This document shows positions 17,060-25,478 of a DNA stretch of 34,444 nucleotides, one piece after another (the first letter of the stretch is position 1; every line of letters begins with the position of its first letter). Where the stretch lies: positions 1 through 34,444 of the forward strand of contig JAFGPK010000113.1 in assembly GCA_016936235.1 (NCBI GenBank), in the 5' to 3' direction. Under the pieces are notes generated by a model. It saw nothing but the letters and a program-made list of their open reading frames with translations. It was not told the DNA's origin and made no database searches. Both the position numbers and the translations under genes were made by a program. Origin of the DNA: Candidatus Fermentibacteraceae bacterium (GTDB lineage: Bacteria > Fermentibacterota > Fermentibacteria > Fermentibacterales > JCC-6).

Positions 17060-18793
17060 CTACATGTTCTTGATCTTGTCCTCTATTTCGGATATTCTCC
17101 GCCGCAGATCATCGGCGGCCTCCGCGCCCCCGGACCTCTGAATCTCCCGCAGCCGCTTGCGTTCCCTCTGGAGCCTGGACTTCTCCACCGCGTTCCGAAG
17201 CCTGAGGTGGTCTTCCGGCGCGGTCCTCTCGGGATGGACCGAGAGGATCATGGCGCAGATGGTCCTCTCGGGCTCATTCAGCCGTGAGAGCTGGAACTCG
17301 GAGAGACCGCTCTCAGCCTGTCTCTTTATTTCGGAGAGTATTTCGGAGGCCCGGCCGCTGCGCAGGTCTCCGGACTCGAGAAACTCTATCAGCGGGTCGG
17401 ACAGACCTTCCGGTGACAGCAGGACACCGGCCAGAAGGCTGGTATCCCACCTGCCGAGCCCCGAGGCATCCCCGGGGGACTCAGGCTGCCTGCCGGTCTC
17501 CTTCTCCTTTTCCCGAAGCTCCAGCTCCAGGGTTTCTATGGAATAGCCGGTCTCTTCCGATATTATCTTCAGAAGTGTCTCCCTGATGATGGGCTCCGTG
17601 GCGCAGGAAGCTATGCCGGCCAGCCTCTGGACCACTTTGACCTTCTTCTGTGTTCCCTTCACCATAGACCAGCCGTCAAGGAGTCCCAATGCGAACCTGA
17701 TGGGATCACGGGCCGCACCCGCAAGCTCGAGGACAGCCTCGTCCGGTCTGTCTCTGAGGAAATCATCAGGATCCAGCTGGTCCGGAACAGCCATTATCCT
17801 GGGAAGGTAACCCTGTTGAAGAAGCACTTCGGCGGCTTTGACGGAAGCCCGCTTGCCGGCGCCGTCACCATCGTAGCAGATGAAAACCGATGAGGCCAGG
17901 CCGCCGATCTGCCTGGCCTGGGCCGGCGTGAGCGCCGTTCCGCAGGTGGCTACCGTGCACGCGAATCCCTTGGCCACAAGTCTGGCATGGTCGAAATAGC
18001 CTTCCACCAGGATGATCATGTCCAGGTCCCTTGCGGCGGCAGCCGCTTCCCTGTAGCCGTAAAGGTAATCCCCTTTCCTGTAGATCGGGGAATCCGGACC
18101 GTTGAGGTACTTCGGGGCATTGCTGCCGGCACCGTCCAGCAGCCTGCCGCCGAAGCTGATCACCCTGCCGCGCCTGTCCGAGATGGGAAAGAGGACCCTG
18201 CCCCTGAACCTGTCGTAAGTACCGCTCCCGCGCGTGGACACGAGTGCCACTCCGGCTTCGACGAGCTGGCTCTCGGAATACCCCCTGCCCCGGAGATGCG
18301 CGGACAGCACGCCGCCCTCGGGCGCCCATCCGATACCCAGCAGGTCGACCGTCTCCTCAGAGAGGGACCTGGACAGCAGGTACCGTCTGGCCGATTCGCC
18401 TTCCCTGCCTCTCAGTCTCGACCTGTAGAAACTCTGGGACTCGGCCAGTATCTCCCTGAAGATATCCGTCCTGGTGGAATCCCCGCCGGTCTTCTCGAGG
18501 GTCACAGCCGCTTCCGCCGCCAGCTCCTCCACAGCTTCGGAAAAAGAGAAGTTCAGATAGTTCATGAGGAACGAGAATACGTCCCCTCCCGCCCCGCATC
18601 CGAAACAGTGGTACATCTGCCGCTCCGGCGAAACGAAGAACGACGGGGTCTTCTCCCTGTGGAAAGGACAGAGTCCCTTTATGCTGCGTCCCGCCCTCTT
18701 GAGGCTCACGTACCTGCCGATGACGGATACGATGTCGGTTGATGATCTCACGCGCTCGATGGAGCGGTCTGAGTAATAGCCGCCCGTCGCCAT
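17060..18793 (-). CDS. dnaG: DNA primase
   Basis: Synthesises RNA primers for replication. 577 residues: the CHC2 zinc-binding domain at 1-100 with Cys42, His45, Cys63 and Cys66 (LCPFHREKTPSFFVSP and YHCFGCGAGGDVFSF). The catalytic core includes YLNGPDSPIYRKGDYLYG, followed by TOPRIM with LVEGYFDHARLV and CYDGDGAGKRAS. A helicase-binding C-terminal region follows, slightly short for the family. The ATG at 18793 overlaps the mutS2 stop as TGATG. Its TAG stop is in the same frame as the sigma factor gene that follows. Assignment is certain. Confidence 0.97.
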   Translation of the reverse strand: MATGGYYSDRSIERVRSSTDIVSVIGRYVSLKRAGRSIKGLCPFHREKTPSFFVSPERQMYHCFGCGAGGDVFSFLMNYLNFSFSEAVEELAAEAAVTLEKTGGDSTRTDIFREILAESQSFYRSRLRGREGESARRYLLSRSLSEETVDLLGIGWAPEGGVLSAHLRGRGYSESQLVEAGVALVSTRGSGTYDRFRGRVLFPISDRRGRVISFGGRLLDGAGSNAPKYLNGPDSPIYRKGDYLYGYREAAAAARDLDMIILVEGYFDHARLVAKGFACTVATCGTALTPAQARQIGGLASSVFICYDGDGAGKRASVKAAEVLLQQGYLPRIMAVPDQLDPDDFLRDRPDEAVLELAGAARDPIRFALGLLDGWSMVKGTQKKVKVVQRLAGIASCATEPIIRETLLKIISEETGYSIETLELELREKEKETGRQPESPGDASGLGRWDTSLLAGVLLSPEGLSDPLIEFLESGDLRSGRASEILSEIKRQAESGLSEFQLSRLNEPERTICAMILSVHPERTAPEDHLRLRNAVEKSRLQRERKRLREIQRSGGAEAADDLRRRISEIEDKIKNM

Positions 18794-21129
18794 CAGTGGG
18801 CCTTCCCCGCCGTCCCGAGATTAACGATGGTCACTCCGATACCCCCCTCGCCGGGTTTTCCGGGCCGGAACGCCTGTATCCTTCCGTCATTTCGCACCAT
18901 GTCCACCACTGCCTTCATCAGTATGCCCTTGCCCTTGCCGTGGATCACCCGGATGAATGGAATACCTGCCGCGATTCCGTCTTCGATGGCCCCGTCGAGT
19001 TCCGACAGGGCCTCCTCCGCCGACATGCCCCTCAGGTCAAGTTCAGTGTCAGCTTCCACGGGCGTGCTCCACCCTGCTGACGAGGGTCTGTCGCCGGGAG
19101 GCGGGACTTTCCTTACTTCGCCGGGAGCTTTCCTCAGACGCAGGTTTCCCATGGTCACGGCCACGTGGTCCTCCCCGACCTCCTCCACTCTTCCGATCCC
19201 GCTCCAGCCGTCAACGCTGACCCAGTCGCCGGTTCCTATATCTCCATCCGGGCAGGGACTGTCAATCACAGGTACCGGTACCCCTGCACCGGCTTCCCTG
19301 GATATTTCACGCAGCCTCTCCCTCAGTTCGCGTCTCTCTTCCGCTGACTCCGATCTGGCAAGCCTGGCCAGGAGCGAATCGGCCCTGGAGTTGATGTCAC
19401 GCTCCAGTTCACGGAACTCCCGCATGATCATTTCCCTGCCGGCCGAAAGCTCCTCCCTCTCCCTCTCCAGTTCCTCCATGCCCAGACGCAGCCGTTCCCC
19501 TTCATCTCTGCGCTGGAGTTCCAGCTCCTCCAGTCGCGATCGGAGCTCCTTCCTGGATGCTGTGACCTCCTCCAGCATCCTGTCCAGCCGGAAGGAATCG
19601 CCCGACAGTTCCTGAGCCCTTGACAGGACCTCTTCCGGAAAAGCCATCCTGCCGGCTATCTCCAGCGTGAAGGAGGAGCCGGGAATGCCCGGGACGAAAG
19701 TGTAATCCGGCTCAAGCGTATCGTTCCTGAAGTTCATGCAGCCGTTGTAGAATCCCTCCCTCCCCTGGGCCAGACTCTTGAGCTGTCCCTGGTGAGTGGT
19801 GACTATCACCCTGCAACCGGATTCCGCCAGCCGTTCGAGTACCGAGGCCGCCAGCGCCGCGCCTGTCAGGGGATCTGTCCCCGCCGCAGGCTCATCGATG
19901 AGGGCAAGTGAACCCGGTCCCGGAGAGCTGAGCATCCTGAGCTGCTCCAGGAGTCTGGCGGAATAGGTGCTCTGGTGCTCGGCTATGGACTGCTGGTCTC
20001 CGATGGATACATGAAGCCTTTTGAAGAAGGGCATGGTGGAAGCGGCACCGGCCAGGCACCCTATGCCGGACTGGGCGCACGCCACGGCCAGACCCACCGC
20101 CTTGAGCAGTACGCTCTTCCCGCCCGCATTGGGTCCGCTCACTATGAGGACCCTCCAGTCCTCCGGAAGCTCCACCGTGTTCGCCACCATCTCCTCGGGG
20201 GGTATGAGAGGGTGCTTAAGGTCTTCCAGGCACAGCCTGCCCTCCTCCGGGAAGACGGTCCTCATCTCCAGATGGTACCTTGCCCTTGCGAATACCGCAT
20301 CAAGGGATGCCATGGCGCCCGCGCAGTCACTCATGGCCGGAAGATCCCGTCGGAGCTGGAGTGTTTCTTCCCTGAGTATCCGCCTTCTCTCGTAGTCGAG
20401 GTCCAGGGATGCCTCTCTAAGTGCATTTCCGTCCTCCACGAGGGCGGCGGGCTCTATGAAGAGAGTCTCGCCGCTCTCGGACCTGTCATGCACTATTCCA
20501 CGGACATCACCCTTTCTGGAGGATATGACCGGGAGTACGTACCTGCCGTCCCTGAGAGTGGGCGGCATATCCCGCAGGACGCTTCCGCCGGACAGTGATG
20601 AATGAATGCTCTCGATCCTGCGGGACAGCTTTTTCCGAAGGCTTTCGACCTGCTTGAGGAGCCTGGCGAACTCCCTGGACGCTGATTGGGAAAGGTCACC
20701 GTCGGGGGTGGTGATGGACAGCAGGCGGCCGCCGGAATCGGGGGCCCGTTCCATGAGCCCGATGTACTTTTCAAGTGCGGAGAACTCCTTTATCCCTTCT
20801 TCGGCGGAAGCCACGCTGTCCAGGAACATCCGTCGTTCCTCCAGGGCCTCCCCGGTGGTCCTTAGCTGGGAAGGATCAAGGACCAGGGCTCCTTCTTCGA
20901 GTATTGAGCAGACCTCGATCAGATCGTCGGTCATTCCTGAAGGGCACACGATCCCCAGTTCCAGGAGCGATGAAGCGGAAAGGGTCTCCCGAATCAGCTC
21001 CCTTGATGCATCTGCATCCCAGCCGGGCTTGAGGGAGTCGACCATGATCCTGCCGGAACCGCTCAGGGTTCCTGATGAAATCTTTTCGAGAACCTTGCCG
21101 TATTCGAGACTTTTCAGGGATCCGGTCAT
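18793..21129 (-). CDS. mutS2: Endonuclease MutS2
   Basis: MutS2 family: dimeric ATPase linked to suppression of recombination and, in some bacteria, to rescue of collided ribosomes. It has 778 residues from ATG 21129, which has AAGGATC at a suitable distance; an ORF extension to 21252 would run into dnaJ. Core and lever helices at about 1-320, Walker A SGPNAGGKSVLLKAVG at about 331, Walker B LALIDEPAAGTDP, and a coiled-coil rich Glu/Arg stretch at about 500-620. A C-terminal Smr domain occupies about 697-778, with LDLRGMSAEEAL and VIHGKGKGILMK. It starts 19 bases after dnaJ ends and overlaps dnaG by one base. Confidence 0.96.
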   Translation of the reverse strand: MTGSLKSLEYGKVLEKISSGTLSGSGRIMVDSLKPGWDADASRELIRETLSASSLLELGIVCPSGMTDDLIEVCSILEEGALVLDPSQLRTTGEALEERRMFLDSVASAEEGIKEFSALEKYIGLMERAPDSGGRLLSITTPDGDLSQSASREFARLLKQVESLRKKLSRRIESIHSSLSGGSVLRDMPPTLRDGRYVLPVISSRKGDVRGIVHDRSESGETLFIEPAALVEDGNALREASLDLDYERRRILREETLQLRRDLPAMSDCAGAMASLDAVFARARYHLEMRTVFPEEGRLCLEDLKHPLIPPEEMVANTVELPEDWRVLIVSGPNAGGKSVLLKAVGLAVACAQSGIGCLAGAASTMPFFKRLHVSIGDQQSIAEHQSTYSARLLEQLRMLSSPGPGSLALIDEPAAGTDPLTGAALAASVLERLAESGCRVIVTTHQGQLKSLAQGREGFYNGCMNFRNDTLEPDYTFVPGIPGSSFTLEIAGRMAFPEEVLSRAQELSGDSFRLDRMLEEVTASRKELRSRLEELELQRRDEGERLRLGMEELEREREELSAGREMIMREFRELERDINSRADSLLARLARSESAEERRELRERLREISREAGAGVPVPVIDSPCPDGDIGTGDWVSVDGWSGIGRVEEVGEDHVAVTMGNLRLRKAPGEVRKVPPPGDRPSSAGWSTPVEADTELDLRGMSAEEALSELDGAIEDGIAAGIPFIRVIHGKGKGILMKAVVDMVRNDGRIQAFRPGKPGEGGIGVTIVNLGTAGKAH

Positions 21130-21148
21130 TGTTCCGATCCTTCTGCAG

Positions 21149-22213
21149 CTATGATGAGGGCTTGAAGTGGTCCGATCCATCCAGTTCCTGGAGAACGCTC
21201 TTCTCCTTGCGGGACAGCTTCTCCGGAACGTATACATCAGCGATGACCACAAGGTCTCCCCTGCCGAAACCCTTGAGCTTCCTGATCCCCTTCCTCTTCA
21301 GTACCAGCCTTTCTCCGGGCTGTATGCCCGAGGGGAGGTCCACTTCCGTTGCCTCGTCCTCCACTGGCGGAATGGTTATTCTGGTACCAAGCGCGGCCTG
21401 GGGAAAGGAGATCCTGGTCCTGTAGAGCAGATCGTAGCCGTCCCTCTGGAAATCACCGTAGTCCACATTCCTGATCCTCAGTATCATGTCCCCCGGAGGA
21501 CCGTCGTCCGGAGGGAAGTGGCCCTGTCCCCGCAGTCTAATGAAATGCCCTTCGGACACGCCTGCGGGCAGGTCCACTGAAATCTTCCTGTCCCTGGACT
21601 CAAGCCTGGTGCCGCCGCATTCGGGACAGACCTTCACAGGTACGCTGCCCCTGCCTCCGCAGTCGGGACATGCCGTCACGGACTGCATTGCACCCAGAAG
21701 AGTCCTTCTGACGGTCCTTATCCTGCCCTGCCCGCCGCATCGTTCACACCTGGAAAGGCCGTGGTCCGGATGGGCGCCGGTTCCGTCGCACCCGCTGCAG
21801 TGCTCGTTGCGGGTGACGGATATCTCCCTGGTGCTCCCCAGGACGACTTCCCGCAGGTCAAGTTCGATATCCACCACGGCGTCCTCCCCTGCGGAAGCCG
21901 TGGTCCCCGACCTGCCGAAACCGAATATGTCCTGGAATGCTCTGAGGGCGTCGTCCATGCCGAATCCTCCGAAGAAATCGGCCATGTCGGGCATGGCGTC
22001 CGCCGAACCTGTCATGTCGAACCTGCGCCTCTTCTCGGGGTCGCTGAGGATCTCGTAGGCCTGGGTGATCTCCTTGAACTTCTCCTCGGCGGCCCTGTCC
22101 CCGGGATTGCGATCCGGGTGATACTGCAGCGCGAGTTTTCTGTATGCTCCCTTTATGGTCGCCTGGTCGTCGCCCCTGTCCACACCGAGGACCTCGTATG
22201 GATTGTGGCTCAT
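21149..22213 (-). CDS. dnaJ: Chaperone protein DnaJ
   Basis: Hsp40 co-chaperone that stimulates DnaK. 354 residues: J domain at 1-65 with HPD at 32-34, then a short Gly/Phe-containing linker (FFGGFGMDDA and FGFGRSG), which is much reduced. The zinc-finger domain has four Cys pairs at 139/142, 156/159, 182/185 and 196/199; the last repeat is CPECGGTR, losing one Gly of CXXCXGXG. The C-terminal substrate domain follows. It starts at ATG 22213, preceded by GGAG, 168 bases after dnaK. No grpE or hrcA is present beside it. Confidence 0.96.
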   Translation of the reverse strand: MSHNPYEVLGVDRGDDQATIKGAYRKLALQYHPDRNPGDRAAEEKFKEITQAYEILSDPEKRRRFDMTGSADAMPDMADFFGGFGMDDALRAFQDIFGFGRSGTTASAGEDAVVDIELDLREVVLGSTREISVTRNEHCSGCDGTGAHPDHGLSRCERCGGQGRIRTVRRTLLGAMQSVTACPDCGGRGSVPVKVCPECGGTRLESRDRKISVDLPAGVSEGHFIRLRGQGHFPPDDGPPGDMILRIRNVDYGDFQRDGYDLLYRTRISFPQAALGTRITIPPVEDEATEVDLPSGIQPGERLVLKRKGIRKLKGFGRGDLVVIADVYVPEKLSRKEKSVLQELDGSDHFKPSS

Positions 22214-22298
22214 CGATTCACTCCGTTACAGGGACCGGATCCCCGCCTTACCGCAGGGCAGGCAGCACACCGCGACCCTTCCGCTGTTAGATGTTACA

Positions 22299-22333
22299 CG
22301 CTTTTCCGAGTCTGGAATATAGTACGAAAAGCG
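22299..22333. repeat. Inverted repeat between dnaK and dnaJ
   Basis: Perfect 8-bp arms CGCTTTTC (22299-22306) and GAAAAGCG (22326-22333) are separated by 19 bases. On the minus strand the spacer contains TATATT (a -10-like hexamer), but the spot for a -35 is poor. It could be an operator, an RNA hairpin that sets the dnaK:dnaJ ratio, or a processing site. The rest of the 168-base gap shows nothing else. Confidence 0.4.
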
Positions 22334-22381
22334 CGATCATGAAAAAGAAAGACTCCTGAAGTGACCCTGTGCGAGGGGAAG

Positions 22382-24238
22382 CTAGTCCTCGGCCGATTCA
22401 AGTGTGGCTATGCCTTCGGTCTCATCCTCCGCATCCATGGTGTCGACCATGTTGAGAATGTTCCTCACGGTGTGCATGACCATGGAAAGCTCTCTCATGG
22501 CAGTATCCAGGGCGCCGATGTTCGTCCCGTCCCTCGCGGCCCTCAGTTCCTCCAGGGCCGCTTCCAGCTCGCCCGTGGAATCGCTGTCAAGACGGTCTCT
22601 GCTGGTGTTGAGCAGCTTGGAAGCCTCGTAGATGGACTGGTCGGCTATATTGCGGACCTCGATCAGCTTTATCCGCTCACGGTCTGATTCTCTGTTCTGT
22701 CTCGCGTCCTGAATGAGTTTTCTGATGTCATCGTCTGTCAGTCCTCCGCTTGGATTGACCTTCATCTCCTGATGCTTGCCGGTGACCGCGTCCTTCGCAT
22801 TCACGAAAAGGATGCCGTTGGCGTCTATGGAGAAGGAGACCTCGATCCTCGGCACTCCCCTGGGAGCCGGACTGATGCCCACCAGCTCGAACCTGGCAAG
22901 ACTCCTGTTCTCTTCGGCCAGAGTCCGCTCGCCCTGGAGAACATGGATGCCCACGACCTGCTGGTTGTCCACTGCGGTGGTGAACATCTTGCTTCTCCTT
23001 ATGGGAAGAGGGCTGTTCTTCTCTATTATCGGCGCCATGACCCCTCCCAGGGTCTCAACGCCCAGAGTAAGTGATGTGACGTCAAGAAGGACAAGGTCCT
23101 TCCTCTGACCCGACACCACCGAACCGGCTATGGCGGCGCCCATGGCAACTACTTCGTCAGGATTGACGCTGTGGACCGGCTCCTGATGGAACGTCTCCTC
23201 CACCAGCTTCCTGACAAGAGGGATCCTTGTGGAACCGCCCACGAGGACCACCGTTTCAAGGTCTTCGTGGGTAAGGCCGGCGTCCTGCAGAACCTGTTCG
23301 CAAAGAGGTCTCGTGTTCTCAACGAGATCCCTGATCAGGCCTTCAAAAAGCCCCCGTGTCAGGGACATCTCCAGATGAACCGGTCCCTGGTCGCTGGAAT
23401 CTATGAAGGGCAGGTTGATGGATGTCTCCAAAGCGGTTGACAGTTCGCACTTGGCCCTCTCGGCCGCCTCCCTTACCCTCTGGGGGGCGACGGGGTCATC
23501 GGTCAGGTCGATCCCCTTGGAGCGTTTGAACTCGCTTACTATCCATTGAACGAGGCGCGCGTCGAAATCATCGCCGCCCAGCTGGGTGTTTCCGGTGGTG
23601 GCCTTGACCTCGAATATCCCGTTGACCACCTGCAGGATGCTTATGTCGAAGGTTCCTCCGCCGAAGTCGAACACGGCGATCTTGCGCCTCTCGACGGCAT
23701 CGGTGAAAGCCAGTGCCGCGGCGGTGGGTTCGTTGAGCACCCTCTTGACATTGAGACCGGCGATGGTGCAGGCAGCCTTGGTGGCCTTCCTCTGTATCTC
23801 ATTGAAGTGCGCCGGGACGGTCACAACGACGTCGGTGACCTCCTCCCCGAGGAACTCCTCCGCACGGTACTTCATCTTCTGCAGGATCATGGATGAGATC
23901 TCCTGAGGAGAGAATACCCTTCCGTCACCTATCCTTACCACGGCATCGCCCTTGTCGTTGGGCACTATGTCGTAGGATACGCCGAATGCCTCCCTCTCCA
24001 GCTCTTCGTACTTCCTTCCCATCAGCCTTTTAATACTGGTGATGGTATCCTTTGGATTGGTAATGGCCTGTCGTTTGGCCACTATTCCCACCAGCCTGTC
24101 GCCCGCGGGTGTGAAGGCCACAACGGAGGGCATTACCCTGGGGCCTTCACCGGTCTGTATGACCACCGCATTGCCGCCCTCGGATATTGCCATGCAGGAG
24201 TTGGTAGTGCCCAGGTCGATGCCGATCGTACAGCCCAA
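22382..24238 (-). CDS. dnaK: Molecular chaperone DnaK (Hsp70)
   Basis: 618 residues. ATPase motifs: IGIDLGTTNSCMAISEGG at the N-terminus, the connect/phosphate motif FDFGGGTFDISIL, NEPTAAALAF, and VVLVGGSTRIPLVRKL. The substrate-binding domain begins around LLDVTSLTLGVETLGGVM and a helical lid runs to the acidic C-terminus ending ESAED rather than the EEVD of eukaryotes. The start codon is TTG at 24238, backed by a strong AAGGAGGTAAC ribosome binding site. A promoter lies upstream at 24375-24403. It is the first gene of the long dnaK-to-permease run. Confidence 0.97.
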   Translation of the reverse strand: MGCTIGIDLGTTNSCMAISEGGNAVVIQTGEGPRVMPSVVAFTPAGDRLVGIVAKRQAITNPKDTITSIKRLMGRKYEELEREAFGVSYDIVPNDKGDAVVRIGDGRVFSPQEISSMILQKMKYRAEEFLGEEVTDVVVTVPAHFNEIQRKATKAACTIAGLNVKRVLNEPTAAALAFTDAVERRKIAVFDFGGGTFDISILQVVNGIFEVKATTGNTQLGGDDFDARLVQWIVSEFKRSKGIDLTDDPVAPQRVREAAERAKCELSTALETSINLPFIDSSDQGPVHLEMSLTRGLFEGLIRDLVENTRPLCEQVLQDAGLTHEDLETVVLVGGSTRIPLVRKLVEETFHQEPVHSVNPDEVVAMGAAIAGSVVSGQRKDLVLLDVTSLTLGVETLGGVMAPIIEKNSPLPIRRSKMFTTAVDNQQVVGIHVLQGERTLAEENRSLARFELVGISPAPRGVPRIEVSFSIDANGILFVNAKDAVTGKHQEMKVNPSGGLTDDDIRKLIQDARQNRESDRERIKLIEVRNIADQSIYEASKLLNTSRDRLDSDSTGELEAALEELRAARDGTNIGALDTAMRELSMVMHTVRNILNMVDTMDAEDETEGIATLESAED

Positions 24239-24305
24239 GTTACCTCCTTATGAAGTTAAGGCCAGCAAGCAGTCCGGACCGCGGAAGAATCTGATGAACA
24301 CAGCC

Positions 24306-24321
24306 CTGCATATACATGCAG
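24306..24321. repeat. Short inverted repeat upstream of dnaK
   Basis: CTGCATATACATGCAG: perfect 6-bp arms around a 4-base loop, next to a second candidate -10 (24320-24329). It may be an operator controlling dnaK; it is not the CIRCE element. Confidence 0.35.
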
Positions 24322-24323
24322 TA

Positions 24324-24352
24324 TAGATAATCGAACCGCATCCAAAGTTCAA
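24324..24352 (-). promoter_or_regulatory. Possible second dnaK promoter
   Basis: On the minus strand TTGAAC (24347-24352), a 17-base spacer and TATCTA (24324-24329). Weaker than the upstream promoter. A TATACT at 24320-24325 has a 21-base spacing, which is too long. Confidence 0.3.
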
Positions 24353-24374
24353 CCTCTCCGGCGAAGCAGGTTCA

Positions 24375-24403
24375 ACTGTACCCGAAACTGACGTTGTTGT
24401 CAA
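24375..24403 (-). promoter_or_regulatory. dnaK: Sigma-70-type promoter of dnaK
   Basis: On the minus strand a perfect TTGACA (24398-24403) lies 17 bases from TACAGT (24375-24380), giving a start near 24368 and a leader of about 130 bases before the TTG. No CIRCE (TTAGCACTC-N9-GAGTGCTAA) is seen. The consensus matches the housekeeping sigma factor, so the gene may be transcribed constitutively. Confidence 0.7.
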
Positions 24404-24433
24404 CTCTTATCTCCTATTAACGAATAAAAACCA

Positions 24434-25477
24434 TCAGGCGTCGGACTTCCCGCGGATCATGGTCTCCACGGATCTTCCGTCGGGAGAGCTTATCACTCCC
24501 TTCTCACATATCAGAGCCGTTATCAGGGATGCGGGGGTTACATCGAAGGCCGGATTCCAGATCCCGGCCTCCTCGGGAAGGAGCACACTTCCGCCCGATA
24601 CGGCCAGTTCCCCTCTCCCCCTCTGTTCTATGGCTATATCCTCTCCTCTCGCCGTTCCCGGGTCGAAGGTCGAAAGCGGAGCGACCACGTAGAAAGGCAC
24701 TCCGTGTGCGGCTGCGGCAAGGGCGATGGGATATGTGCCGATCTTGTTGGCTGCGTCTCCGTTGGCCGCTACCCTGTCGCTCCCCACTATCACGGCGTCG
24801 ACTCTTCCGCTCCGGAGCAGAGAGGCCGCCGCGGAATCCGGCAGCACGTCAACAGGTATTCCGGCCCTGGTCAATTCCCACGATGTGAGCCTCGATCCCT
24901 GAAGAAGCGGACGGGTCTCATCGGCGTAGACCTTTTTCAGCATACCCCTGTCCCATGCTTCATATATCACCGCCAGGGCCGTTCCCAGACCCGCGGTGGC
25001 CAGTCCCCCAGCGTTGCAGTGGGTCAGTACGGAGCACCCGGGTTTCAGGAGCTCCGCTCCGAACCGTCCCATGGCCCTGCTGGCATCAAGGTCCTCCTCC
25101 CTCATGAGGTGGGCCGATCGAAGAAGAGCCTCTGCGGGATCTTCACCGCTTCCCAGGTTGTCGTAGACAACCTTCTGCCGGTCAATGCAATGGAAAAGGT
25201 TGACTGCCGTCGGCCTGGTTCCCTCCAGCACTGACAGCTTGCGGAGGAATTCCTTCCTGAATCCCGGGTTCGACGGTGTCGTAAGTGCGGCCAGCGCGCA
25301 TCCATATGCGGCTGCAATCCCGATGGCCGGGGCCCCGCGGACGGCAAGGGTCCTGATGGCTTCCGCAAGGGTGTCGACATCCCTGCAGTCTATATAAACC
25401 TCATTGCGGGGAAGCCGCCTCTGGTCCAGCAGCCTCAGGCTTCCATCCGTCCACCGCATTGTGGGAAGGGGCTGCAT
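24434..25477 (-). CDS. mtnA: S-methyl-5-thioribose-1-phosphate isomerase (MtnA family)
   Basis: Aldose-ketose isomerase of methionine salvage, related to the eIF2B alpha/beta/delta fold. 347 residues: RGAPAIGIAAAYGCALA, the catalytic Cys in LTHCNAGGLATAGLGTA, ADETRPLLQGSRLTSWEL, and the catalytic Asp in VGSDRVAANGDAANKIGT. All the active-site residues are present. It starts one base after the CoaC-like stop. No other methionine-salvage gene (mtnB, mtnC, mtnN, mtnP) is in the window, so it may take part in a shunt that uses MTA or 5'-deoxyadenosine by-products. Assignment to the family is firm, pathway inferred. Confidence 0.93.
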   Translation of the reverse strand: MQPLPTMRWTDGSLRLLDQRRLPRNEVYIDCRDVDTLAEAIRTLAVRGAPAIGIAAAYGCALAALTTPSNPGFRKEFLRKLSVLEGTRPTAVNLFHCIDRQKVVYDNLGSGEDPAEALLRSAHLMREEDLDASRAMGRFGAELLKPGCSVLTHCNAGGLATAGLGTALAVIYEAWDRGMLKKVYADETRPLLQGSRLTSWELTRAGIPVDVLPDSAAASLLRSGRVDAVIVGSDRVAANGDAANKIGTYPIALAAAAHGVPFYVVAPLSTFDPGTARGEDIAIEQRGRGELAVSGGSVLLPEEAGIWNPAFDVTPASLITALICEKGVISSPDGRSVETMIRGKSDA

Positions 25478-25478
25478 G

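Noticed and set aside
17060-17062. Frameshift or sequencing error joining dnaG and the sigma factor
   Set aside because: DnaG ends at a normal place and the sigma gene begins a few codons later in the same frame, so no frameshift is needed; a non-AUG start or readthrough remains the simpler reading.
24239-24433. CIRCE/HrcA operator for dnaK
   Set aside because: TTAGCACTC or its complement is not present; only a short unrelated palindrome is seen.
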